Below are positions 54,801-64,000 of a stretch of 64,000 nucleotides of DNA, piece after piece; the stretch's first letter is position 1, and each line of letters begins with the position of its first letter. Source of the stretch: Anolis sagrei (taxonomy: Eukaryota > Chordata > Lepidosauria > Squamata > Anolidae); the NCBI RefSeq assembly GCF_037176765.1, contig NC_090025.1, positions 166,148,822 through 166,212,821 on the forward strand, written 5' to 3'. The notes below the pieces were generated by a model. The model saw nothing but the letters and a program-made list of their open reading frames with translations. It had not been told where the DNA came from and did no database searches. The position numbers were made by a program, and so were the translations under genes.

Positions 54801-57800
54801 GGGGGTGTCAGTCTAGACAGCATCTTTGCATTTGAAGCCTCCATCATCCTGCCTCTTTAAGAATTCTCTCCGGGGTGGAACCTCTGGCAAGGCACTTCTG
54901 GTTCTTGGAAGAGTCAGCCTCTCCATGACTGGAAGGTGAAGAGAGAGGAAGGTTGGAGTCTATCTCTCAAAGACTTTATCTCTCCTCATAAAAACTTTAG
55001 TGAGACCCAGGAGGAGAGAAAGTCTGAAATTCTTGTCAGTTAATAAATTCTTGTTTTTATTCAATTATACAGTCTCTGATCTGTTCTCTGTGCAGCCAGT
55101 TCACCTTCCAAGTAGTTAAGATAGCACGGGGGCAGAACAACTCTGATTGAAGAAGATACCTATGCCTAAATTTTAGGACCCTTTTCATCCTACTCCTCAT
55201 AGAAAATCACCCCATATCTTGACTGGTTGGCCTTTACAAAGGTCCCAAGAGGCCTGCTATGAGGAAATGGCAAAGAAGTCTGTTTCTGCAAACCGAGCTA
55301 CTAGCATGGGGTGCTTAAAATTGGATCCAATCCCATGCAAGCTGTTTCCTTGCAAGCAGGACTAAATAAATCAGAAACAATTCCAGAGGTCATTAGGGTC
55401 TTATAAAGGGCACATGAATGGAAATACTTTCTGTACATTCAACTGTGAGATCATCTGCTTAGGCCCTTACCTCACTAATTCCATTAGATCTTTGAAAAAT
55501 GGAGTGCTGCTCAGGTCCTCTTCTACTGATATATCTCTGAAATAAGGGAAGGACAAAGTCAGCTTTGAAGGAACACTATGAATGACATTTCAAAACAGAA
55601 GGAAAGAATTCTCATTTTGCTTTCTCATCTTAGGTACTGAACATTTTACTCAGTGTGTGTGCATGCCTTTAATAGCCTATCAACTTACGGTCACCCCATA
55701 AATTTCATAGGGTTTTCTTACACAATGAATACTCAGAGGTGGTTTTGCCAGCCCGCCCTCTAAAACAATGTTTCTCAAACTGTGCTCTTCCAGGTGTTTT
55801 GGACCAGCTCCCAGAAATCCCAGCCAGTTTACCAACTGTTAGGAATTTTGGGAGCTGAAGTCCAAAACACCTGGAGGAGCACAGTTTGGGAAACACTGCT
55901 CTAAAATATAGTCTACAGCACCTAGTTTCATCCAAGTAGTAACTCATGCTGATCCTGCTCAGCTCCCAGGATCAGACAGAATCCAGAGGTTAAATCACTG
56001 GGCTAAGCAACACATAGCTCACTGGTTCTACCAGCCTTGCAATATGCCACCAACATATGTTAATGATGAAAAAGCACATCACCATGCCTCCCTTAAAAAC
56101 CCAAGCATTCTTCCCTTTTCTGGAAGAGAAGAAGTCACTCTGCCCTGCTAATCTGTACAGCCCTGTGGTGAAGAGGAGACAATTGCAATGTGGTTGGAGG
56201 CAGCTGCAAAGCTAAATGCCACTGATTTCCTTCCAAGCCATGTTTTCCTTGTAAGAGATTTCAAACATACTGAATATCTGTTGAGAAGAAGCCAATGGAA
56301 AGGACTGTTTGGAGCAGGGACGTAGTGCCGATTTTTGAAAGGATTCAGCATCCCATTGTACTTCTGTTTGTTTTAAAATGATTTCTCTAGGAGCATTTTG
56401 GGTTTTTTTTTAACAAGTACATATTGACTGTCTGAGAACCTGGGAATTTTCATTTTGTAACTATATTATCAAAATCCCCCAGACAGCATAGCTGCTGATC
56501 ATGATATTTGGAGGACGCTGGAACTTCCAGGATCTGAGCTATTCATAGGCTTGTTTGTTTTGTTTTGTTTTTTGACACACTTACTTTCACTTCCCTGTTC
56601 TTCTTTCGTTCTCCATGTAGCAAATTTTACATTATAGTCTCCTCAAGGAGGAAAGTGGGCTTCTTGCACTCTGAAAATTATCTTGTACACTGGTGACTCC
56701 AAACCAGTGGTTCCTTACCTTTGGTTGTCTAAATGCTTTGAACTGCAGCTCCAGAAGCCGCAGTCAGTTTAGCCAACAGTCTGAAATTCTGGGAGCTGAA
56801 ATCCAAAACACCTGGAGGACTAAAGGTTGGGAATAGATGCTCTAAACTAATAATCCATAACTGTTTCAGTCCCCCAGTGAGTTTAGGAAGAGGGGGGAAA
56901 GGGTGGGAGGAAGCCAAGAAACAAAAAGGAAATGATACATAAAGCAGATGCTTTTCATTACCTGATGGTGCTGACATTGTCATCATGGTAATAACAGCGC
57001 AACCAGTTGATAGAGCCTTCTTCTTGTGGGAGGTCTTTAATGACAGTCACAAAAGCGCACGGAAAAATGCCAGTGGCATCATTGACAGTTCCCTGAAAGA
57101 AGAAAAACAGAACACACCTCTTGAGGAAGGAAGAAGGATTGTATCTCTTTTCTTGTAGGAGATGAAGGTGGAAAATGTCATTCTCTGACAGTCCAGAACA
57201 ATTACTCAATAATCCTATGGTGACATTGAACAAGAAACAATAACCTGGTAGAACCGTAGTTCAGGAAGCTTTTAATCCAAGGCACATGTGTTCTTAAAAC
57301 TTTCAGTTATGTTTTATTCTATCATATTGAACAAGCTAGTGTTGCAGCTGATTTTTATTGCACACAAAGTCATCAGAAAATATCTAAGAAAGCACAGCTG
57401 CCTCTGGGACAAGGTCATTTGTAAACAATATCATCTCAAAGGCTAGCACAGAAAAATCTTATCATTCTTGTTGGTTAGATGAAACACATAAATATATCAT
57501 AAGTTTGGTGCATCCACAATATTTATTTATTTATTCATTCATTCATTTACTGTAATAATATAATCCGCACTTCTCACCCTGCAGAGGACTCAGGGTGGAT
57601 TACAATGCACATATACATGGCAAGCATTCAATGCCCTGTAGACACACAACATATATGGACAGACACAGAGGCAATTTAACATTCCATCTTTTTCGGCTTC
57701 ATGAGGGTATGCTTGGTTCTGGCCACAAGGGAAGCTGCTGCTTCACTCTCCACTTGTGACACCAGATCCTTTGATGGAGTACTTCCTCATTTTTCTGCAC

Positions 57801-59069
57801 ATTGCTGGAAGGTTTTTAATTAGCCTCCATGCATAAAGTGGTACCCAAATTTCCTACTTCAACTGCCTTTTTGGGTTACATAGGTCAACAGCAGGCTGGA
57901 CTATTAATGGTTGGAAGCTTACTCCATCCTGGGCTGGCTTCGAACTCATGAACTCTTGGTCAGTAGTGGTTTAATGCAGCTGGCTACTAACTAGCTGCAC
58001 CACAGTTCGGGCCATAAATAAATGTGGCACAAATGAAAGATCTATAAAGGAGGTGCTCTTCGGGGGTACATCTCACCTAGACTTGTTATCAAAGCATAAC
58101 AGACTGATATTCAGCATTTTGTGTTGCTATCTAAATTGACAGAGGAAATGTACCACCCAATTAAAAGTGGGAAGCATACAAGCTTAGTAAACACTAGAAT
58201 TTAAATTTGTGATATTTACCTCAAACCAGTCCTTGTTGATCTTGCTGAGTAAATAGATCAGGTCTCCCTTCTTGAAGCTCAGTTCCAGTTTTGTGGAGCC
58301 CGTAAAATCAAATAGTGCCTATCCAACATATCCCAACAGTGAAAGATGAAATAACAGCACTGAAGAATTTGACCCAGTATCAGCTCCCAGAAGAAAAAAT
58401 ATACACACCAGATTCCACTCTTTGAAAATTATTATGGGAGTATCTGTTAACTTGAATCATAAATCCCAGAAATACTTTACACTCCACACTTAATATCTAT
58501 AATGTTTGTTTTGTGGCTGACATCTGTATTATTCCAAATAAAAAAGTGGCAAATTTCTCTGCATTGACAACAATGCTGCCAGAGCATCTTGTAAGCTAAC
58601 ACAAAACTAGGATGCCTGAATAGCAAATAAGGAGAAAAATTTTCATGTCAGATGGTCTCTGATTTCATTAAATAAAATAAAGCAAATGACCAGATACCAG
58701 AATGTGGAGTTTTGTTTCCTAGTTTGCTTACACCTATCATATGTATTCATCAGGTCTCATTTTTTAAATTCCCCAATGCACACCTCAAACTGAAGCTCCT
58801 TTTGCACAGATAGTATGCCTGATTCAAATATACTGGGTTCTCTTGAGATTATGTTAAAGGATACGAACAAAACAGGAGTAGCCAGCTTTGCTAGCTAGAA
58901 CACTAACTTGAAAAACAGAGGCTACGTTCTGCAAAGATGCTGTTTTCATGCTAGAAATTTGTTTTCTGGGATTATATTATTTTCTGTGATGAAAGTACTA
59001 TTTGTTTCTGATTTGCTTTTTTGCATATGATAGCCTCCAAGCTGCTAATAATTTCTGAAAACTGTAGAA

Positions 59070-59102
<33 letters not shown>

Positions 59103-62100
59103 GCTACAGTAAGAGGAAAATTGGAAAATTATTCATTCTTCTCCATGAGAACAAAAATTCTGATTTATATGATGTACAGCAAAGTACTCACTTCAGCACG
59201 TGGGGCTGCCATTCGGTCAAAGCTGGGTTCTTGAGGGCACATGCTTTTGCTGTCATAAAGTTGAGAGAGAGAAATATTTCATTGGCTCTACTGAAAACAG
59301 GTCAATTATTCCCAGGAATGATTGGAAGTTTTGTGTCTGTAATGGAGTCTCAGTGGAAAAATATACTCACACTCGGCGAGTGCGTGGGCGAAGCCTTCGC
59401 AGCCCCTGAGGAGTCTGCTCACTGTCAAAGTCTGACTGATAGAAGAACAATCGGACAACTTCATCTAGCAGCACCCAAGAAGGCAGGCTAAGCAATTTCT
59501 GTGTTAAACCAAAACAGAGAGAGCAAGGTATATTTCCTTTTATGATCTTCACTCTAGTGCTTTATAGACATTTTCTCTGCATGTGTTTGGGAATGCTCTC
59601 CAACCAGTTGCACCAACATTAAGGCCAAAAAACCCATACATTTTAAGAGCAGCTAGAAAGATGTTGATGGCCTACAGTTTAGGGATGCAATTCTTCAATA
59701 TGGCTCATGTTTAAAACATGGCTCATGTTTAAAAGGAATCAATAAGGAATTTTAGGAATTTTCTTTCAGGTGTGAGAAGGTCTTCAAAAATTGCATTGTT
59801 ATCAAAGCATTCTTACAATTCAGGACTTATTCTGCACAAAATTCACACATGGTTGTTTTGAGAAGGAAATAATATTTTCTAAGCAGAAAATAATATTCCT
59901 GTGAAGCAATATTATTTTCTGCACAGAAAATATTTCATGTACAGAAAATCTTGTTCTCTATACATATTACTCACATGCAAATTTTGCACAGAATGCATCC
60001 CAAATGGAAGAATTACAACAGTTTAGGATTATTCTCCAAAAGGTTTCTCAGCATTCAAATATGAGGGGTGGGGGTTGATATTCTTCAAATCAATTCTACT
60101 ACAGCATTGGGAATTAGACTGGCACAGAAGGTTTAAAATTGTATAAAATGGACAATAAGATTGGTGAGTATGAGACAAGTCATAGAATCATAGAATCAGA
60201 GTTGAAAGAGACCTCATGGGCCATCCAGTCCAATCCCTTGCCAAGAAGCAGGAAAACTGCATTCAAAGCACCCCCGACAGATGGCCATCCAGCCTCTGTT
60301 TAAAAGCTTCCAAAGAAGGAGCTTCCACCACACTCCGGGGCAGAGGGTTCCACTGCTGAACGGCTCTCACAGTCAGGAAGTTCTTCCTAATGTTCAGATG
60401 GAATCTCCTTTCTTGTAGTTTGAAGCCATCGTTCCGCGTCCTAGTCTCCAGGGAAGCAGAAAGCAGCTTGCTCCCTCCTCCCTATGACTTCCTCTCACAT
60501 ATTTATACATGGCTATCATGTCTCCTCTCAGCCTTCTCTTCTTCAGGCTAAAAATGCCCAGCTCTTTAAGCCGTTCCTCACAGGGCTTGTTCTCCAGACC
60601 CTTGATCATTTTAGTCACCCTCCTCTGGACACATTCCAGCTTGTCAATATATCTCTTCAATTGTGGTGCCCAAAATTGGACACAATATTCCAGGTGTGTT
60701 CTAACCAAGGCAGAATAGAGGGGTAGCATGACTTCCCTGGATCTAGACACTATACTATTGATGCAGGCCAAAATTCCATTGGCTTTTTAGCCGCTGCATC
60801 ACTTTGTTGGCTCATGTTTAACATGTCCACAAGAATCCCAAGATCTTTTTCACACGTACTGTTCTCGAGCCACACATCCCCCATTCTGTATCTTTGCATT
60901 TTGTTTTTCCTGCCTAAGTGGAATATCTTGCATTTGTCACTGTTGAACTTCATTTTGTTAGTTTTGGCTCATCTCTCTAATCTGTTCAGATCATTTTGAA
61001 TTCTCCTCCTGTCCTCTGGAGTATTGGCTATCCCTCCCAATTTGGTGTCATCTGCAAACTTGATGATCATGCCTTCTCACCCTTCATCTAAGTCATTAAT
61101 AAAGATGCTGAACAGGACCAGGATGGAACCCTGTGGCACTCCGCTCGTCACTTCTTTCCAGGATCCATTGGTGAGCACCCTCTGGGTTCGTCCACTTAAC
61201 CAATTACAGATCCACCTAACTGTAGTTTTGCCCAGCCCACATTTGACTAGTTTGTTTGCCAGAAGGTCATGGGGGACCTTGTCGAAGGCCTTACTGAAAT
61301 CCAGGTATGCTACATCCACGGTATTCCCCACATCTACCCAGCTTGTTAAAGTGATATACCAGTAAAACAGCTCTAGCATTTCAAGCTGTAATTTACCTTT
61401 GAATCTCCCTGGTCTACTTGTGCCAGAGGTCTAAAAAATGGTAGCACAAACAAATTTTAAAACATCCTTAGTTTTCACTACGTGAATGGATGAGCACAGA
61501 ATTATTTCCTACTATTAGCCTAATATTAGCAGGTAGCAGTGACTCCCTGCTTGATGCAACAATTTGTTTTCAGAATTAACCTTTACCTTCATGTATATGT
61601 TGAGTCCAGGGATTCGGCTGTCTGCGATCTCTCTCTTTGCACCTACATAAACTTTTCCTGGAAAGCACCAAAGCGAACCAAAGGAATTGAAGAGGCATTG
61701 TCATGGAAAAGAAAGAGATTAAAAAGATATAGCAGGGTTCTATGCCTAAGGGCCAATTGTTTTCAGAAATGCAATGACTTTATAGTTAGAAGCATCATAG
61801 GTAAAAGGTAAACATGACTGACATTAAGTCCAGTCATGTCTGACTCTGGGGTGTGGTGCTCATCTCCATTCCTAAGCCGAAGAGCCAGCGTTGTCCGTAG
61901 ACACCTCCAAGGTCATGTGGCCAGTACCTTCCCGCAGGAGCAGAACCTATTAATCTACCCACATTTGCATGTTTTCGAACTGCTAGGTTGGCAGAAGCTA
62001 GGGCTGACAGCGGAAGCTCACACCGCTCCCCGGAATCGAACCTGCGACCTTTCGATCAACAAGCTCAGCAGCTCAGTGCTTTAACCCACTGCGCCACCGG

Positions 62101-63682
62101 CAGAGGGCAAAGTTCAGCCTTAAAGATGTTAGTGGACTGCAAATTGTCCTTAGTCTGCATTGTGAGAAGTGAGGGGGTCATGGGAGTTACCAACCAATAT
62201 TATATGGCGCACATGAAGTTTGCCATTGCTATGCTACAGTAATTGTTGTAATTTAATTCTATTTTAATATTTATTATGTCTATGTATTTAATTGCATAAT
62301 TTTTTAAAAATAATTTTATTAATAACACACAGATAGAATACTGACAATATAATAAAAAATTAAAAACACATATGTGGAAAAGAATTCAAAGGGAAAACAG
62401 AGAATGAGAAAAAAAAGAAAGGATAAGAAAAGCGAGCGAGAAAAAGAGAGTGCATATATATTGACTTCCATCTACTTCATGGTGTTGTATTAACCTTTCA
62501 TAGTGTCTCTTCTTTGCATCCCTTTTCTCTGTAAACTGCTTTTTTCTTATATCTTCTTTCTTATTTATGTTATTAATTTCATCTTTTCACTTTTCAGATA
62601 ATCCTTAATCAGTTGCCAATCTGTCTGGGTTTTTGGTCTTCCTTGGTTCATTGTTGTCAAATATGTCAGTCTGTACATATTCATAATTTCCATTATTTTC
62701 AATAACCATTGATCAGTCGAAGGTAATTCTTTAGATCTCCAATTTCTAGCATAGACTAACCTTGCTGCTGTTACTAAATAGTTTAACAACATCTCTTTAT
62801 TTTTTTCATTTTCTATATCTAGCATTTTCAGATGGAAATATTTTGGTTCCATTTTAAACTGTATATGTAGCATTTTCTGCATTCTAGCATGAATTTCTCT
62901 CCAATACTTCTTAGCATTTTCAATTATATAATTTTTTGAGATTGTGACCCACTTTTGGTCTTGATTCCTGAGATTCCTGAGATAAATGTGGGGTAAGATA
63001 ATAATAATAATGAAAATCACTTTCCATTCTCAAGGGACAAACATACAGTTTGAACTTACTCAATTGCTTCAGTCCTGCTCTCTTTTGAAAATGTGCAGTC
63101 AGCCTTCCACATCTGAGGTTTTGACTTTTTCAGATGTAATTATTCACAGATTTGATTAAACATTCTTTCTAGGGATCTTTATTCCATCTCAGTTCTAATA
63201 GAAATTGACCACAGAGTCCAGATAGAGAAACTAGAGATTCCTAAACAGATATCTTCTCAGAGAAAAATGGGGGGGGGGGGGTCTGCACATCAAAGATGGG
63301 GGCGAGGAGGGTGGCTAAATGTAATTATTATTTAGCTACTGAGAATTATTCATTGCCTGATGAAATAAATAAATACATAAATAAAGTTTTTCTTCATCAA
63401 CTCCCCCCCCCCCCCCCCCGGCCCAGAGCAGACGAACAAATAAAAATAACCATTGATGCCAGTTTTAAACCTGTTACAACAGCAGATTTATTAGTGAAGC
63501 ATGAGAACAAAAGGAATTTGGGGATTACCTGGCAAAACAGGAAGCATGCAGGTAAAGCGGCTGTTTTTACTTTCAGCACCGTATCTTTCCTCTAGCTTGG
63601 TATGCAAGTTGTAAAACTGACGGTACCGGCGGAAGATCATGTACCTGCCTCCACCTTTTGTTTTCACCTCAATCACAAATAC
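51611..63682 (-). CDS. NCF4: NCF4 (p40phox), NADPH oxidase cytosolic factor 4; 8 exons, partial (N-terminus beyond the window)
   Basis: Exons 63682-63529, 61657-61587, 59498-59371, 59249-59192, 58318-58220, 57092-56962, 55536-55471, 51839-51611; 936 nt in one continuous phase, 311 aa to TGA. p40phox binds PI3P on phagosomes and pairs with p67phox to activate the phagocyte NADPH oxidase. Seen: PX domain from about human residue 40, with PI3P-binding residues kept (RRYR, K of GKVYVG, R of DSRIP, equivalent to R58, R60, K92, R105); T154 phosphosite context RPRTRRV kept; SH3 domain ([15 protein letters not shown] ... [10 protein letters not shown]); PB1 domain with acidic OPCA motif ([15 protein letters not shown]). 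Human is 339 aa; about 39 N-terminal residues are off the right edge. The C-terminus is about 11 residues longer than human ([18 protein letters not shown]). No breaks seen. Confidence 0.96.
51950..52200. mobile_element. Tigger-like fragment, weak
   Basis: GTAAGTTGACTATAGGG ... ACACATCTATGAATAATTAA, ATCCACAAAAGGTAAATCTA, TATATGAGAACCAAGTGTA resembles a diverged Tigger 3' end. Low support. A small hairpin CTAGAGAGGTGTTCTCTCTAG lies at about 52034-52054. Confidence 0.35.
52203..52425 (-). repeat. MIR-like/L2-tailed SINE, antisense
   Basis: L2-type end at the left (ATTCCACCTTTACTACAAGG), then TATTTAACCTTCATAACAAT, TGTGTGAAAATGACTGAGAA, ..GGGGATTCAAACCTCTGTGA (B box), ...TCTAACCAACTGACCCTACC at the tRNA-like head. 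Confidence 0.65.
52915..53048 (-). mobile_element. Tigger-like terminal fragment
   Basis: Complement of TACAGTGGGCCCACTGGGG, TTAGGTTCCAGGACTCTCTA, ..CATGGATGCTTAAGTCCCAT, the usual Tigger/MER2 left end. Confidence 0.6.
53155..53368 (-). repeat. tRNA-headed lizard SINE, head missing, antisense
   Basis: AAAGGTAAAGGTAAAGGTAG, ..CTGACATTAAGTCCAGTCAT, ..CACCTCCAAGGTCATGTGGC, ..CCGGAGCGGTACCTATTGAT, ends at TTTTCGAACTGCTA. Confidence 0.88.
53500..53618. mobile_element. Foldback MITE (AGAGCTTGG ends), about 115 bp
   Basis: AGAGCTTGGTAAAGTAACTT at the left and AACTTTTCCAAGCTCT at the right are inverted repeats, with inner arms ACAACTCCCAGCATTC and GTTCTGGGTGATGTAG. Best copy of this family in the window. 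Confidence 0.75.
53890..54065 (-). mobile_element. MITE (GGGCCATTCCACACAG family)
   Basis: AGCTGAATAAAATCCCACAT, TATCTGCTTTGAACTGGAAT, ATATGGCAGTGTGGACTCAG, ATAATCCAATTCAAAGCAGA, TATTGTGAGATTTTCTGCCT, ..TGACTGTGTGGAATGGCCCTT: strong internal inverted repeats typical of a very common lizard MITE. Confidence 0.8.
54775..55139. mobile_element. Possible solitary LTR (about 365 bp), weak
   Basis: Bounded by TGTTATG and CAGAACA (short TG/CA-type inverted ends), with a poly(A)-signal-like ATAAATTC near the middle-right, as in LTRs. No flanking target duplication was found and no internal genes are present, so the call is tentative; it would be a fossil. Confidence 0.25.
55471..55536 (-). CDS. NCF4: NCF4 coding exon: SH3-PB1 linker
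   Basis: Encodes [20 protein letters not shown] then LV, near-identical to human [20 protein letters not shown]. Acceptor TTATTTCAG, donor GTAAGG. Phase 2 in and out. Confidence 0.94.
55640..56010 (-). repeat. BovB-mobilised SINE, antisense, split by a MITE
   Basis: CAACTTACGGTCACCCCATA, AATTTCATAGGGTTTTCTTA, ..GAATACTCAGAGGTGGTTTT, GCCAGCCCGCCCTCTAAAA, then after the MITE ..ATCCAAGTAGTAACTCATGC, TGATCCTGCTCAGCTCCCAG, GATCAGACAGAATCCAGAGG. Complement of the family seen at 24150-24355. The MITE at 55766-55898 splits it. Confidence 0.75.
55766..55898. mobile_element. Foldback hAT MITE, 133 bp, exact 8-bp TSD, nested in SINE
   Basis: Starts CAATGTTTCTCAAACTGTG and ends CACAGTTTGGGAAACACTG. Flanks CTCTAAAA at 55758-55765 and 55899-55906 are identical. 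Inner arms CCAGGTGTTTTGGACC / TCCAAAACACCTGG fold over almost the full length. Confidence 0.93.
56705..56839. mobile_element. Foldback hAT MITE, 135 bp, 7/8 TSD
   Basis: Starts CAGTGGTTCCTTACCTTTGG and ends AAAGGTTGGGAATAGATG. Flanks CTCCAAAC (56697-56704) and CTCTAAAC (56840-56847) differ at one base. Third, more diverged copy of the family at 31175 and 55766. Confidence 0.85.
56962..57092 (-). CDS. NCF4: NCF4 coding exon: SH3 second half
   Basis: Encodes [47 protein letters not shown] is the SH3 signature. Phase 0 in, 2 out. Confidence 0.95.
57525..58016 (-). repeat. Long tRNA-headed SINE with L2-type tail, antisense
   Basis: Left: (ATTT)n/(ATTC)n then AATCCGCACTTCTCACCCTG, CAGAGGACTCAGGGTGGATT, the L2-type tail. 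Right: GGCTTCGAACTCATGAACTC, TTGGTCAGTAGTGGTTTAAT, ..ACTAGCTGCACCACAGTTCG, the reverse of a tRNA-like head with B and A boxes. Near full length, about 490 bp. Confidence 0.75.
58220..58318 (-). CDS. NCF4: NCF4 coding exon: SH3 first half
   Basis: Encodes [20 protein letters not shown] then [18 protein letters not shown] and the DW pair are SH3 hallmarks. Acceptor here is short (GGATAG), donor GTAAAT. Phase 0 in and out. Confidence 0.95.
58330..59070. other. NCF4 intron, no feature recognised
   Basis: AT-rich intron with no exon or nameable repeat. Confidence 0.5.
59071..59102 (+). repeat. (TTA)n microsatellite
   Basis: About 10 TTA units in an NCF4 intron, 90 bp from the short linker exon at 59192. 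Confidence 0.95.
59192..59249 (-). CDS. NCF4: NCF4 coding exon: PX-SH3 linker
   Basis: Encodes (V)[19 protein letters not shown], matching human [20 protein letters not shown]. Donor GTGAGT. Phase 2 in, 0 out. Confidence 0.95.
59371..59498 (-). CDS. NCF4: NCF4 coding exon: PX C-terminus
   Basis: Encodes [42 protein letters not shown]. The T154-equivalent is in RPRTRRV. Donor GTGAGT after the first two bases of the Val codon. Confidence 0.96.
59883..59925. repeat. Perfect inverted repeat, 15-bp arms
   Basis: GCAGAAAATAATATT and AATATTATTTTCTGC separated by 13 bp, in a stretch with further AGAAAAT units (59866-59950). AT-rich; may be chance or an old foldback. Confidence 0.8.
60180..61385 (-). 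mobile_element. CR1 LINE, about 1.2 kb 3' part
   Basis: Starts (antisense 3' end) with CATAGAATCATAGAATCAGA. The - strand carries RT domain text [64 protein letters not shown], then [60 protein letters not shown]. At least three frame segments, so it has frameshifts or stops between them. RT box GVPQGS is intact; the FADD-type box (SG-DDT in CR1) falls near 61050-61090 and is not readable in frame. Inside an NCF4 intron. Confidence 0.95.
61587..61657 (-). CDS. NCF4: NCF4 coding exon: PX middle
   Basis: Encodes [20 protein letters not shown] then IYMK, matching human [20 protein letters not shown]. K92 and R105 equivalents are present. Phase 1 in, 0 out. Confidence 0.95.
61800..62103 (-). repeat. 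tRNA-headed lizard SINE, near full length, antisense
   Basis: GTAAAAGGTAAACATGACTG, ACATTAAGTCCAGTCATGTC, ..AGAGCCAGCGTTGTCCGTAG, ..GAACCTGCGACCTTTCGATC (B box region), ..TTTAACCCACTGCGCCACCGG (A box end). Small internal deletion after GTCATGTGGCC relative to 34944-35262. Confidence 0.9.
62290..63020 (-). mobile_element. L1 LINE 3' end
   Basis: The - strand frame 63020-62565 encodes L1 ORF2 C-terminus: [84 protein letters not shown]. Downstream is a purine-rich 3' UTR and an A-rich end. 5'-truncated. Confidence 0.92.
63095..63240 (+). mobile_element. Tigger-like terminal fragment
   Basis: GTGCAGTCAGCCTTCCACAT, CTGAGGTTTTGACTTTTTCA, ..ATTATTCACAGATTTGATTA is a diverged Tigger/MER2 left end. 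Confidence 0.5.
63401..63420 (+). repeat. Poly-C tract
   Basis: About 17 C in a row; another homopolymer (about 11 G) lies at 63270-63281. Both are in the NCF4 intron just below the PX exon. Confidence 0.9.
63529..63682 (-). CDS. NCF4: NCF4 coding exon: PX first part (most 5' exon in window)
   Basis: Encodes [51 protein letters not shown] then a split Gly codon. RRYRQF holds the R58 and R60 equivalents for PI3P. Acceptor TTTTCCAG. Exons for the first ~39 residues are not between here and 64000. Confidence 0.96.
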
Positions 63683-64000
63683 CTGGAAAAGAAAATGATA
63701 TGATATGAGCCCCTGATTCCTTTTTTTAAAAGAATTCAGGCAATATACCAGGGAAAGCATCTATCTGAAATCTTAGGGAAGGAACATTCAAGCTGATGCC
63801 CTCTGGATGTTCTGCACTATTATTCCCTAAACCTCAACCAGCATGGCCAATTATGAGGGATTATGAGAGTCCTAGTCCACAATCTGCATTGGACATCGTG
63901 TTTCCCACCCAAAGAAATGTTATCTGAGGAGGTAACAGGAGGTTAGGAGTAACAGAAACTAAATTTAGGAAAGCTTGTAATTTTAACACAGGGAAACAAA

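Noticed and set aside
59021-59491. 156-codon + strand ORF starting with a Tyr run
   Set aside because: It reads the (TTA)n microsatellite and then the antisense of two NCF4 exons.

Overview
The window is nuclear DNA from a squamate reptile, most likely an iguanian (anole-like) lizard. Genes are split into short exons with GT-AG introns. The interspersed repeats are typical of lizards: Sauria SINE pieces, a second tRNA-headed SINE ending in a TTTACC-type tail, BovB/RTE, CR1, L2 and L1 LINEs, Penelope-like elements, a SPIN-like hAT element and many short hAT-type MITEs.

Three genes are secure and lie in the same order and relative orientation as in other amniotes (human chromosome 22: NCF4, CSF2RB, TEX33). 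(1) CIMIP4/TEX33, a sperm-axoneme microtubule inner protein, is on the + strand: five coding exons, 2693-9400, 314 aa. (2) CSF2RB, the common beta chain of the GM-CSF/IL-3/IL-5 receptor family, is on the - strand: 13 coding exons, 39518 down to 15372, 871 aa. It converges on CIMIP4. (3) NCF4 (p40phox, NADPH oxidase regulator) is on the - strand: eight coding exons, 63682 down to 51611. The first ~39 codons lie beyond the right edge. I built the exon chains by hand; reading phase is kept across every junction. CSF2RB and NCF4 are both myeloid genes (growth-factor signalling and phagocyte oxidase), whereas CIMIP4 is a germline/cilium gene.

Layout: 1-1500 holds a Sauria SINE end plus two unexplained protein-like pieces: a two-exon 55-aa membrane micro-ORF and a longer ORF with internal peptide repeats that could splice in phase into CIMIP4. 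1.9-9.4 kb is CIMIP4 with Tigger, L2, MIR and hAT insertions in its introns. 9.4-15.4 kb is intergenic with LINE fragments. 15.4-39.5 kb is CSF2RB; its introns carry CR1, BovB, a Penelope-like element with an intact GIY-YIG domain, an internally deleted mariner and MITEs. 39.5-51.6 kb is a gene-free spacer made of LINE, SINE and DNA-transposon pieces. 51.6-63.7 kb is NCF4.

I see no new multi-gene system. The observations most worth checking are the unexplained 5' coding pieces, several MITEs with exact 8-bp target-site duplications (some nested in older repeats, two lying within ~80 bp of CSF2RB exons), and the changed set of tyrosine motifs in the CSF2RB tail.
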